Assembly (NCBI GenBank): GCA_015233465.1
Contig: JADFXP010000003.1
Span: forward strand, 116,473 to 180,472
From: Candidatus Magnetominusculus dajiuhuensis
Lineage (GTDB): Bacteria; Nitrospirota; Thermodesulfovibrionia; Thermodesulfovibrionales; Magnetobacteriaceae
DNA length: 64,000 bases
Direction: 5' to 3'
The notes beneath the pieces are model-generated. The model searched no databases. It worked only from the letters and a program-made list of their open reading frames with translations, and was not told where the DNA came from. Positions 1 to 8,580 of this stretch are shown in pieces. The first letter of the stretch is position 1; every line of letters begins with the position of its first letter. Position numbers and translations under genes: made by a program.

Positions 1-264
1 CGGAATATGGAACAAGCCCTAGGAAATAATGAAAAAAAGATTAACGAAGAAGAATTTGAACTCTATGATTTTGCTCAAAGAGCCATACAAGCTGTAAAGC
101 ATATCAATATTGGCGAACTATTAATAGAAGGGGATAATATTGATATTCTACGTTCAGGTAAGCAAAAACGAGGAATACATCCTAAATGGTTAGATGAGAT
201 TGAAGGAAAATCTGCTAAAAGGGATATTTCTATAGGGGATGGGATTGAGATAGGTGATTGGTAA
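1..264 (+). CDS. NeuB-family sialic acid synthase-like protein, C-terminal part (5' truncated)
   Basis: The reading frame is open from the first base of the window, so the gene begins upstream; the ATG at 7 is internal. The visible 87 residues match the C-terminal SAF (antifreeze-like) domain of NeuB-family ulosonate synthases: a FAQRAIQAVKHINIGELL segment (the ARRSLVA..DIKKGE block of the family), then a DNIDILRSG stretch and a GIHP motif. The family condenses phosphoenolpyruvate with a hexosamine to form a nine-carbon ulosonic acid; the SAF domain closes over the active site. The catalytic TIM barrel is not visible, so substrate cannot be judged. It is distinct from the complete NeuB at 20497, so the locus carries at least two synthases. 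It ends in tandem stops (262 and 265). Confidence 0.75.
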   Translation, partial: RNMEQALGNNEKKINEEEFELYDFAQRAIQAVKHINIGELLIEGDNIDILRSGKQKRGIHPKWLDEIEGKSAKRDISIGDGIEIGDW

Positions 265-267
265 TAA

Positions 268-327
268 TTTTTTTTTGATTTTGATGGAACACTTATAAAC
301 AATATCTCACTCATGTTTGGCTTATGA
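268..327 (+). pseudogene. Remnant of a HAD-family phosphatase (motif I only)
   Basis: Directly after the double stop of the preceding gene the same frame reads FFFDFDGTLINN and runs to a stop at 325-327. FDFDGTL is the HAD superfamily motif I with both catalytic aspartates, but nothing of the remaining HAD fold follows and no start codon lies in this frame. If the run of nine T at 268-276 were one base shorter, a TTG at 258 would start MVIIFFDFDGTL, so a slipped homopolymer may have killed the start. Either way only about 20 residues remain. The alternative is a chance match, made less likely by the position just after a NeuB gene, where HAD phosphatases occur in such clusters. Confidence 0.3.
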
Positions 328-1028
328 TTTTATCAGATATTATTACGCTCAAGGCAGTAGAAGATAGTTCTTTACACAAAAATATTCTTAGTAAAAAAGA
401 TGATATTGATATTTTATGGAATCAGGCAATCTATGAGAATAAATTATTGTATAATGGAGATTTACTGAGCTTTGTTGGAATTGAAAAAAATGATACTTCA
501 ATTATTATTACTGGAACATATGTTGAGTACAAAGATTATTGGGTACAAACGAAAAATTCAGATCTGAACTTTGGAATTATTCCAATTGCTGTCAGCGGAA
601 TTATACTTTTTGAAGAACAAGGGACAATATATACAATAATGGCTCGGCGCAGTGAGAATGTAACACAATATGTAAATTTCTTAGAGCTTGTGCCTTCAGG
701 GAATATTGATAAATTATTTCTGAATTCAGATGGAACGATTGATTATAAAGAGCAATTAAAAAAAGAGTTTTCTGAAGAGACATCTCTTTCAAGTAATGTG
801 ATAGAGGATATACGCAGTTTTGCATTTGTCAATGAAACGGAGATGTCTGTATATGATATTTGCAGCAAGATTTATATAAATTGTACTTCAAAAGATATTA
901 AATTAAGTATGGAAGATTCAATGGAATATTATAAGCCAATAATAATTAAGTTAAGTGAATTAAAACAATTTGCAGAAGTAAATAGACAAATGATTGTTCC
1001 AAGTTCATTATCTATAATTGGCTGTTAA
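324..1028 (+). CDS. Nudix-like hydrolase
   Basis: 234 residues. The central part (about 85-165) carries a Nudix-like core: a beta strand GIIPIAVSGIILF, an ARR segment, ELVPSGNID, and a degenerate Nudix box in which EQLKKEFSEETSL supplies the REUxEE-like glutamates (G..E..KKEFSEET). Nudix enzymes hydrolyse nucleoside diphosphates linked to another moiety; the box here is loose because an insertion separates the glycine from the glutamates. The N-terminal 80 residues are not recognised. The ATG at 324 overlaps the stop of the HAD remnant; no strong Shine-Dalgarno is visible. It leads a run of glycan genes, so hydrolysis or recognition of a nucleotide sugar is a reasonable inference, not shown. 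Confidence 0.55.
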   Translation: MILSDIITLKAVEDSSLHKNILSKKDDIDILWNQAIYENKLLYNGDLLSFVGIEKNDTSIIITGTYVEYKDYWVQTKNSDLNFGIIPIAVSGIILFEEQGTIYTIMARRSENVTQYVNFLELVPSGNIDKLFLNSDGTIDYKEQLKKEFSEETSLSSNVIEDIRSFAFVNETEMSVYDICSKIYINCTSKDIKLSMEDSMEYYKPIIIKLSELKQFAEVNRQMIVPSSLSIIGC

Positions 1029-1058
1029 TTTAAAATTATAATGTTGTGAGGAGTTAGA

Positions 1059-3089
1059 ATGAGTAAAAAATTAGTTATATATTTAGCTGATCTTGCAAAT
1101 ACAGCTTTCGGATGTAGTCCTTCAACTATACCTCTTGCAATAGGTTATATAAAGGCGTACGCGATGGAGCAATTATCTGATGATGTTAATATTGAACTTT
1201 TTAGAACATTTGAATCACTTAACGATGCTATAAAGAAAAAAGCCCCTAATATTTTAGGATTTTCATGGTATGGTTGGAATACTTGTCTTACGATAAATGC
1301 TATAAGTCATTTTAAAAAATACTATCCTGATATTTTAGTAGTAATAGGAGGCGCAAATACTTCTGACAATCTAGTAAACTGTCTTAGAGATTTTAATGAT
1401 TATCCTGAAATTGATGTAATGATTCCAAATGAGGGAGAAATTCCATTTGTTAATCTGCTAAGAACCTTTTTAAGAGAAGGACGAACGAAATTGTTAATAA
1501 ATCCTATTGAAGGTTGTATTTTTTTATCAGATTCAAAGGAACTCATTTATGGAAGACCTGTTATAAGGGAAAAAGATATTAATATATATCCTTCGCCTTA
1601 TTTGAATGGGTTCATGGATGATTTTTGTAGAGATAGTAATTTAATGCCAATAATACAAACTATGAGAGGGTGTCCTTATCATTGTTTATTTTGTGTTTCA
1701 GCTAAGGATACTTGGAATAAATTAAGATCTTTCGATTTAAAAAGAGTAAATGCAGAGATTGAATATATCTCTACTCATTCTGAGAACAAGAATTTACGAT
1801 TAACGGATGAAAATTTTGGGATAATGCCAAGAGATATTGAAATTGCAAAATTTATAGCAGATAAAAATAAAAATAGCGGGTATCCAACTAGTCTTCGTCT
1901 ATATACAGATAAAAATATTAATAATAGAATAAAACAGATAACTCTAATGTTGAAAGATCTAGTTCCTATGAATATTAGTGTTCAAACATTAACAGATTCT
2001 GTTGCAAAAAATATACATAGGCGAAATATTGAAATTAATCAGTTTAATGATGCTGTAAATTGGGCGCATAAAAATAATATTATTGTAACAACTGAACTTA
2101 TATTTGGCCTGCCTGGAGAGACAGTTAAAACATTTATGGATTGTCTAGATAAATTAATTGAAATGCGTTTAGATAGTATAGCCTTTGGCTGCCTTAGGAT
2201 GTTAAAAGAGACAGAGATAAACACTCCAGAACAGATAGTACAATACGGTTATAAGATAAAATATTATGTAGGTGAAAGGGGTTATACTAAGACTGATAAT
2301 TTTGAGAGCATAGAAACAGAGGAATGGGCAGTAGAAGATAATTTTTTCACGTATGATGAATATATTAAAATATTATTATTTCATTTGATATTTGATATGT
2401 TTATTTTTTATGGATATTTCAAAGAAGTTGTTTATACTTGGGAAAATAGAGGGATTAAAACTACGGCGGTTATTCAGGAATTACTTGAAAATTCTATGGA
2501 ATATCCATTTATTAGCAAGCAAGTAGAGAGATTGAAAGAATGTTTGACTATAAATTTATTTAATGATAAAGAGGAACTTTATAAGTCATATAAACAACGG
2601 TTGTCAAGTGAAAATAGTACTGCTTCGCAATACATTGGATTTATAGATCCTTTTATTCTTGAAAAGATTCTTCATGGTGAAATGCTTCATATTTCAAATC
2701 AAGATACGTTTATTGATGAAGTTGTTGAGGCAGGCAATAAAATATTTTCTAAATATGGGATAGGAAATAAAGATGATTATAATGAAGAAATCTATTTTGT
2801 AAAAGATCTTGTAAAAAAGATAATAATTCCATTTTGGGAAATATCCAAAGAATCTATATTAATAACAAGTAAATATGATCTGAAAAAATGGGTTATGGAA
2901 GATTATAAAGGAATTCTGACTAATTATAAGATGGATAATTCTGTTGACTTTATATTTAAGATTAATTCTGTAAATCAATATATTGATTACATTAAAGAAA
3001 ATTCAGATAAGCCACTTTATTTACAATCAGAGTTTTTCTTTCGTACATTTCGAAGTAACAATATTAGACGATATCTTGTTTTAGATTAA
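1059..3089 (+). CDS. B12-binding-domain radical SAM protein
   Basis: 676 residues. The N-terminal ~170 residues look like a Rossmann cobalamin-binding domain (ILGFSWYGWNT, VVIGGANTS near 95-102, PNEGE near 123). The radical SAM core follows with the 4Fe-4S ligands C205, C209 and C212 in GCPYHCLFC, and later the LIFGLPGET strand-loop typical of the barrel. About 240 extra C-terminal residues are not recognised. Members of this family methylate unreactive carbons or run other cobalamin-assisted radical chemistry; the substrate cannot be read from sequence. A good ribosome site (GAGGAG at 1048-1053) supports the start. It is followed by a second enzyme of the same type, which points to tailoring of a sugar or an acyl group made in this locus. 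Confidence 0.85.
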   Translation: MSKKLVIYLADLANTAFGCSPSTIPLAIGYIKAYAMEQLSDDVNIELFRTFESLNDAIKKKAPNILGFSWYGWNTCLTINAISHFKKYYPDILVVIGGANTSDNLVNCLRDFNDYPEIDVMIPNEGEIPFVNLLRTFLREGRTKLLINPIEGCIFLSDSKELIYGRPVIREKDINIYPSPYLNGFMDDFCRDSNLMPIIQTMRGCPYHCLFCVSAKDTWNKLRSFDLKRVNAEIEYISTHSENKNLRLTDENFGIMPRDIEIAKFIADKNKNSGYPTSLRLYTDKNINNRIKQITLMLKDLVPMNISVQTLTDSVAKNIHRRNIEINQFNDAVNWAHKNNIIVTTELIFGLPGETVKTFMDCLDKLIEMRLDSIAFGCLRMLKETEINTPEQIVQYGYKIKYYVGERGYTKTDNFESIETEEWAVEDNFFTYDEYIKILLFHLIFDMFIFYGYFKEVVYTWENRGIKTTAVIQELLENSMEYPFISKQVERLKECLTINLFNDKEELYKSYKQRLSSENSTASQYIGFIDPFILEKILHGEMLHISNQDTFIDEVVEAGNKIFSKYGIGNKDDYNEEIYFVKDLVKKIIIPFWEISKESILITSKYDLKKWVMEDYKGILTNYKMDNSVDFIFKINSVNQYIDYIKENSDKPLYLQSEFFFRTFRSNNIRRYLVLD

Positions 3090-3171
3090 AATATTGGAGA
3101 GCAGTATATAACTTTTCCCCATTAAAATGATTGCAATATAATAATTAATAGTTCTGTATAGGAGATTTAAT

Positions 3172-4560
3172 ATGAGAATTCTTTTTGTAAATCCATGTAT
3201 CAGACCAGATAATCCAAGAAAGGTATTTCCAGTTGGACTTGGCTATGTAGTAACTGCTGTCAAAAAAGCAGGATATAAATTTGACCTTTTAGATATTGAT
3301 GCCTTTCGTTATAGTGATGATTATATCGAAGATTTTATAAGTAAAAATATATATGACGTGATTGCGTTTGGCTGCTTGGTTACACATTTTAAATGGGCAA
3401 AGTATTTCACTGATATAGTGAAAGAAAAGCAGCCAAATTGTAAGATTATTGTTGGAAATTCTGTTGCATCAAGTGTAACAGAGATATTGTTGACAAAAAC
3501 CTTTACTGATATTGCAGTGTTAGGTGAAGGTGATATAACAATAGTTGAATTACTAGAGTCATTACAAAAAGATAAGTCATTGTATTTAGTAAAAGGTATC
3601 GCATTTATGGAAGGCGGTAAAGTTATATTTACAGAAAAAAGAGATGTGATTAAAGATATAAATACTATACAATTCATTGATAGAGAAATCTTTGATATAA
3701 GAGAATATCTAAATGCTTCAAGATATAATGCCCATGAACCATACCCTATGCCAGAGGAAGATTTAATAGTTATGAATGTAAATACAGCAAGGGGGTGTCC
3801 GTTTAGATGCACTTTTTGTTACAACGTTTTTACTGATGAGAGTATTCGTTATCGCTGGCGGGATATTTCTTCAATTATATCAGAGATTAAGTATTTAATT
3901 AAGACTTATGGAGCAAACTATATACAATTATATGATGAATTAACCTTTGCAAATAAGAAAAGAATAGGAGAATTTGTTGACAGCGTTATTAAGGAAAAAC
4001 TGAATATTTATTGGACAGGAGTAATACTTGCTGGAGTTTTGGATGAAGATGATGGATTATTAGCTGAGAAACTTAAACAATCAGGATGTGTTGGTATGGG
4101 TTTTTCACTTGAATCAGCAGATGAAGAGATATTATTGAGTATGCAAAAGAAGATAAATCTTTCAAAGTTTATAATTACACGCAGGATTTTAAAGGAAGCA
4201 AACATTGCAACACATACAAGCGTAGTATTTGGTTTTCCACAAGAAACACCTGAGACGATAAAAAAGACAATTGATTTTTGTATTAAAGAACAGCTTTCTC
4301 CAAGCGCTGGTTTTTTATTGCCTATGCCTAAAACTCCAATTTATAAATATGCCTTAGAAAGAGGATTGATCAAGGATGAGTATGAATATTTATTAGGTCT
4401 GGGTGATAGACAGGATTTTCATATTAATTTAACCTCAATGACGGATGATATATATATTTCAACCGTTAAATCCGAAGTTAAAAGATGTCAGCAAGAACTT
4501 GGTATAAACCTTGACGATCCAATGAAGACTGTTAAATTTAGAAGTAGAGATAAGATATGA
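3172..4560 (+). CDS. B12-binding-domain radical SAM protein
   Basis: 462 residues, the usual size for the family. MRILFVNP and VGLGYVVTAVKKAGY open the cobalamin-binding domain; VLGEGD (about 117-121) is the conserved acidic turn. The 4Fe-4S motif GCPFRCTFC gives ligands C209, C213 and C216, followed by the radical SAM barrel (QLYDELTF, GFSLESADEEIL, VVFGFPQET). A Shine-Dalgarno AGGAG precedes the ATG. The stop overlaps the ATG of the SpsF-like gene by four bases (ATGA), so the two are translationally coupled, suggesting action in one pathway. The substrate is unknown; methyl transfer to a carbon of a sugar or its side chain is the usual role of such enzymes in glycan and natural-product clusters. 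Confidence 0.85.
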   Translation: MRILFVNPCIRPDNPRKVFPVGLGYVVTAVKKAGYKFDLLDIDAFRYSDDYIEDFISKNIYDVIAFGCLVTHFKWAKYFTDIVKEKQPNCKIIVGNSVASSVTEILLTKTFTDIAVLGEGDITIVELLESLQKDKSLYLVKGIAFMEGGKVIFTEKRDVIKDINTIQFIDREIFDIREYLNASRYNAHEPYPMPEEDLIVMNVNTARGCPFRCTFCYNVFTDESIRYRWRDISSIISEIKYLIKTYGANYIQLYDELTFANKKRIGEFVDSVIKEKLNIYWTGVILAGVLDEDDGLLAEKLKQSGCVGMGFSLESADEEILLSMQKKINLSKFIITRRILKEANIATHTSVVFGFPQETPETIKKTIDFCIKEQLSPSAGFLLPMPKTPIYKYALERGLIKDEYEYLLGLGDRQDFHINLTSMTDDIYISTVKSEVKRCQQELGINLDDPMKTVKFRSRDKI

Positions 4561-5339
4561 AAATAGGCGCTATAGTAGAGGCAAGAATGACCTCAAGCAG
4601 GTTACCCGGTAAGATAATGCTTCCAATTATTGGAAAACCAGCGCTTGAACTTTTGATAGAACGTCTAAGGCAATGTAAAAAGATTGATAAAATAATCATA
4701 GCTACCACAACAAATCATTGTGATGAAGTAATAGTTGATCTTGCAAAGAGATGTGATGTTGGATACTATCGCGGAAGTGAATTAGATGTACTTGAGAGGG
4801 TATATCTTTCAGCCATAGAAAATTCAATTGAAGTAGTAGTGGAGGTAACAAGTGATTGTCCTTTAGTTGACCCATATATTGTAAGTGAGGCAATTGAAAT
4901 TTTTGAATCTCAGAGATACGATTATGTATCAAATATTATAAAACGCACATTCCCACGTGGGTTAGATGTCCAGATTTTTAAGACAAGCGTATTAGAAGAT
5001 GTGCATAATACAACCAAAGACCTAGTTGATAGAGAGCACGCGGCACTACATATATATGAACATCCTGAGAAATATAAATTATGGAATTTTATGACAGACA
5101 CAGGATACGAGCTGGAGAGTCAGAGATTAACCTTAGATACGCCTGAAGATTATTTTGTCATCAGGGCTATATTTGAAGGTCTTTATGAAAAAACCAATGG
5201 GGCTTTTAGTTATAAAGAAATATTTGAATTTTTAAAAATAAATCCAGATATTGCTGCATTAAATCATCAGATAGAACAGAAAAACCCTCGTTCATATGAT
5301 TATACAGCAAAGGCAAGAAAATACCTTGGCATTGATTAA
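4557..5339 (+). CDS. SpsF-family cytidylyltransferase-like protein
   Basis: 260 residues. The N-terminus IVEARMTSSRLPGKIM (6-21) is the nucleotide-binding loop of the SpsF/CMP-KDO-synthetase-like group within the GT-A-fold nucleotidyltransferases, and VTSDCPLVDP (about 97-106) is the metal-binding DCP motif seen in SpsF proteins. SpsF-type proteins occur in spore-coat, flagellin-glycosylation and O-antigen loci and are thought to activate an ulosonic or related acid with CTP. The C-terminal 60 residues (YDYTAKARKYLGID) are typical of the family. It overlaps the upstream radical SAM gene by four bases and abuts the next gene with no gap. Confidence 0.75.
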   Translation: MKIGAIVEARMTSSRLPGKIMLPIIGKPALELLIERLRQCKKIDKIIIATTTNHCDEVIVDLAKRCDVGYYRGSELDVLERVYLSAIENSIEVVVEVTSDCPLVDPYIVSEAIEIFESQRYDYVSNIIKRTFPRGLDVQIFKTSVLEDVHNTTKDLVDREHAALHIYEHPEKYKLWNFMTDTGYELESQRLTLDTPEDYFVIRAIFEGLYEKTNGAFSYKEIFEFLKINPDIAALNHQIEQKNPRSYDYTAKARKYLGID

Positions 5340-7226
5340 ATGATAAAAAAAAATACAAAGGTACTATTGATTCCAAGGTTAACTGTTTTTAGACTAATAA
5401 TTGGATTAATTTTTATTTTATTTCAGATAAAGGTAGTTTATTATTCTATGAGTGATATTTTTAAAAATGAAAAAAGAATAGCTTTTCTTAATAAGATTGG
5501 TTTTATATTGTTAAACAAACTTGAAGGTTTAGAGCATTGCAGCGGTGTATTAGTTTCAGAGAAACTAACCAATGAGATAGTTCAAAAAATTGAGTCATCA
5601 AATATTGTTAGTATGATCTGTAGATATTTTATCCATGACGCAGAAGCAAAAAATAAATTTAGAATCGCATTAAAAAGTAAACTAATAAAAGATCTTCAAC
5701 CTTATATTTATGAGATTAATATTATGCGGTTAGTTATAAAGGAATATAATTTAAAACACGGTTATATATATACTAAAAATGATAAATTAAATAGAAGTAT
5801 CATTGAAATAATGGAATTGAAAAATGTAAAAATAGTCCCAGAGATACCCAATGCTGCTGGGTTAATATATTTTTTAAAAAAACTATCGCTTGTTAAAAGA
5901 TTATTTAGAGTAGATTTTTTTAATAACTTAAAAGATTCTGAATTATCAGTTCAAACAATAAGTTCAACTGTAAATCCACAAGATTTCAATGTTGTATATT
6001 ATCCTCATCAAGGCATTTTTTATGGGTCGTTATTTGTTAAAGACCAGTATTATAGCCAAGATATTAATTCAGAATTTCATAGAAGTAAAATTCTGCATCT
6101 TGATATTGAACAATTGGAAGAAAATACTGCTGAATATTATAAGGTTAATAATATTCCAAGTTTAGATCTTTATAGTTTAAAAAAATATTCAAAAAAGATA
6201 TTTATATTAAAAATTATAAAAGAATTGAACTTTAAACTAGCAGCTGATTATTACCATTTTGGATTAAGGGTAATTAATATAATTATTAGGAGTTATTATT
6301 TTTTCAATCAATGTCTTGTTTGGTTAGAATCGTTTAATAATTTGAAGATATTTCTTATTGGCTATGATGCAGTATTCCCTGTAGAGTTTTCATTGGCTTT
6401 ATATACGAAGAAAATTACAACCGTTGCTACTCAGGAAAGGTTTATGCACTCATTTATTCCATTATTATATTTTGTAGTTTTTGATTATTACATTATATCT
6501 GGACAAAGAGCTTATCAAAATATGAAAAATAAATCTGCAATTTCTAATTTTCTCTTATATGGATTACCCAGAGTTGATGAACTATTTTATTGGTCGCATG
6601 TAAAAACATCACAAAAATATGACCTGATAAAAAATAATAATAGATTTGTTTTAATACTTGATTCAAATTTTGTTGAAGATATTTATAGTAATACGTTATC
6701 AAGTACGTTTTTTATGTATATTAATACAAAATTATATGATGATATAATAAAACTTGCAGAAAATTATAAAGATATAATTTTTATTATAAAAGGAAAAGAA
6801 TCAAGAAAATATAAACATCCGTATGTTAAGTCTTTAATTGATAGGATTAATAAGGTTAAAAACATTGAAATTGAACTTGAACCTGAAAAATACAGTCCCT
6901 ATTATATAGCAGAAAGAGCTGATCTTACAATAGCATTGACTACCTCGCTTTGTGATGAATTATTAGCTGCAGGAAGACCAGTTATTATTTATGATTTTTT
7001 TAATTTCCCAAGTAAATTTTTTGATTATAACAAATATCCATTTATTGTTAAAAATTATGATGAATTATTCAACATGGTTAATAACGTGCTTTCTAAAGGG
7101 AAATTTATTGAAGAAAAAGATTTAAAAATAATACAGGAAGAGTATTATAGTAATTGTTTTCATGGGGAAGTTAAAAAGAATATTGTAAATAAATTAGAAG
7201 AAATATTAATGGATAAAATGAGATAA
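5340..7226 (+). CDS. Large GT-B-like surface-glycan biosynthesis protein
   Basis: 628 residues. I do not recognise a named family with certainty. Residues 10-35 are hydrophobic (a possible membrane or lipid-facing helix). The C-terminal half has a GT-B-like layout: an acceptor-side segment with YLLYGLPRVDELF, a strand FVLILDSNF, an IIKGKE strand, and ADLTIALTTSLCDELLAAGRPVI, which corresponds to the donor-site helix of CDP-glycerol- or capsule-type transferases. Similar C-terminal logic appears in the proteins at 34913 and 43315. Its ATG follows the SpsF stop directly. A transferase or polymer-assembly role in surface carbohydrate synthesis is inferred from fold-like motifs and context. Confidence 0.5.
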   Translation: MIKKNTKVLLIPRLTVFRLIIGLIFILFQIKVVYYSMSDIFKNEKRIAFLNKIGFILLNKLEGLEHCSGVLVSEKLTNEIVQKIESSNIVSMICRYFIHDAEAKNKFRIALKSKLIKDLQPYIYEINIMRLVIKEYNLKHGYIYTKNDKLNRSIIEIMELKNVKIVPEIPNAAGLIYFLKKLSLVKRLFRVDFFNNLKDSELSVQTISSTVNPQDFNVVYYPHQGIFYGSLFVKDQYYSQDINSEFHRSKILHLDIEQLEENTAEYYKVNNIPSLDLYSLKKYSKKIFILKIIKELNFKLAADYYHFGLRVINIIIRSYYFFNQCLVWLESFNNLKIFLIGYDAVFPVEFSLALYTKKITTVATQERFMHSFIPLLYFVVFDYYIISGQRAYQNMKNKSAISNFLLYGLPRVDELFYWSHVKTSQKYDLIKNNNRFVLILDSNFVEDIYSNTLSSTFFMYINTKLYDDIIKLAENYKDIIFIIKGKESRKYKHPYVKSLIDRINKVKNIEIELEPEKYSPYYIAERADLTIALTTSLCDELLAAGRPVIIYDFFNFPSKFFDYNKYPFIVKNYDELFNMVNNVLSKGKFIEEKDLKIIQEEYYSNCFHGEVKKNIVNKLEEILMDKMR

Positions 7227-7232
7227 ATTATT

Positions 7233-8576
7233 ATGATGACTGCTGCAGAAATGAAACAAATTATTAGCGATCTTTATTTAAAAGACAGGACATTTATATG
7301 TGATGATTACGATTATTGCCTTGATTATCTAAAAAAATATCTTGATCTTTCAATTAATGAATATCCAAGCGGAGCAGCTTATTGGAATTGGATAATTCCT
7401 GATAAATATACAGTTAAAACTGGTTTTATTAAAAATTTAAAAACTGGAGAGATTGTAGTTGACGTAAAAAATCATCCAATGCACCTTGCCAGTTATTCAA
7501 CTTCATTTGAAGGGATAATTCATTACGAACAATTAAAAGAACATCTTCAATGGAGTGAAAAAGTTCCTGAAGGGATACCAAATTTTTATAAGTTTCAATA
7601 TCGTCCTTGGGTTAAGGATTGGAAGATTTGCCTAAGTTATAATCAGTTTAATCATTTAGATAAGGACGTTGAATATTATGTAAAAATTGAAACTATCTTT
7701 GAAAAGGGAACAATGAAAGTTGCTCACTATCTAAAGAAAGGAGCAGTTGATGACACCATTGTATTAGTCTCACATCTTGATCATCCAGGACAAGTAAATG
7801 ATGGTCTAAGCGGTGTAGTTGTAGAACTTGCTGTAATGCAAGAACTGATAAAGAAAGAAACTCATTATTCTTATTTATTTTTGATTGTACAAGAATTTAT
7901 TGGTTCAGTTGCTTTTCTAAGTCAATCTAAAGACATTAAAAATTATAAAATGGGATTATTTTCTGAGATGTTGACAACAGGATTAAGGTTACAATTACAA
8001 AAATCATTTAATGGTGATTCATACATTGATAAAGCTGCAGAAATGGTTTTTATGGATCAGTTTGGATATTGTGATGCCTTTAATTATATAGAAGGGGCAG
8101 GAAACGATGAAATAGTATTTGAAAGCCCTGGTATAGAAGTCCCATTTATATCAATAATGAGGGTAAAAAAAGATAACGTAATTTATAGACAATATCATAC
8201 ACATCTTGATAATATAGATATGGTAAATGAACTTGAACTTGAAGAGGCATTTAATGTTATTAATAGATTAATTAATACAATAGAGCAAGATTATTATGTT
8301 TATAGGAATTTTAATGGATTTATATGCCTTTCTAATCCAAATATAGACCTTTTTTTGGATAAAGATGACTCCGATATAAAATTAACAAGAAAACAAAAAG
8401 AAAGTTTTCATAAATTCCAATTTGGAGGTTTTAGGTATTTTGATGGAAGACACAGAATATCAGAAATAGCCCAAAAATATGATGTTCCATTTGACACATT
8501 ATATAATCTTATAAAAAAAATGGAAATGAAAAATATGGTAAGTTTAAGACACGATAAATCAGATAGTAACTTATAA
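7233..8576 (+). CDS. DUF4910 / M28-like zinc peptidase-fold protein with C-terminal winged helix
   Basis: 447 residues. The motif HLDHPGQVNDGLSG (181-194) gives zinc ligands H181 and D190, EFIGS (221-225) supplies the catalytic-type glutamate, and YHTHLDNID near 330 is the distal metal loop; this is the aminopeptidase-like domain of DUF4910 proteins. The last ~60 residues (YFDGRHRISEIAQKYDVPFDTLYNLIKKMEMKNMV) form a winged helix-turn-helix-like tail, as is usual in that family. These proteins are frequent in O-antigen and flagellin-glycan clusters, where they may hydrolyse an amide on a sugar or aminoacyl group rather than a peptide. Two ATGs are adjacent; either may start. Confidence 0.75.
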   Translation: MMTAAEMKQIISDLYLKDRTFICDDYDYCLDYLKKYLDLSINEYPSGAAYWNWIIPDKYTVKTGFIKNLKTGEIVVDVKNHPMHLASYSTSFEGIIHYEQLKEHLQWSEKVPEGIPNFYKFQYRPWVKDWKICLSYNQFNHLDKDVEYYVKIETIFEKGTMKVAHYLKKGAVDDTIVLVSHLDHPGQVNDGLSGVVVELAVMQELIKKETHYSYLFLIVQEFIGSVAFLSQSKDIKNYKMGLFSEMLTTGLRLQLQKSFNGDSYIDKAAEMVFMDQFGYCDAFNYIEGAGNDEIVFESPGIEVPFISIMRVKKDNVIYRQYHTHLDNIDMVNELELEEAFNVINRLINTIEQDYYVYRNFNGFICLSNPNIDLFLDKDDSDIKLTRKQKESFHKFQFGGFRYFDGRHRISEIAQKYDVPFDTLYNLIKKMEMKNMVSLRHDKSDSNL

Positions 8577-8580
8577 AATA

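Noticed and set aside
3137..3142. TATAAT before the second radical SAM gene
   Set aside because: No matching -35 box, and such matches are common by chance in AT-rich DNA.
3321..3812. 163-residue - strand ORF
   Set aside because: Antisense to the radical SAM gene whose 4Fe-4S motif and domain order are intact.
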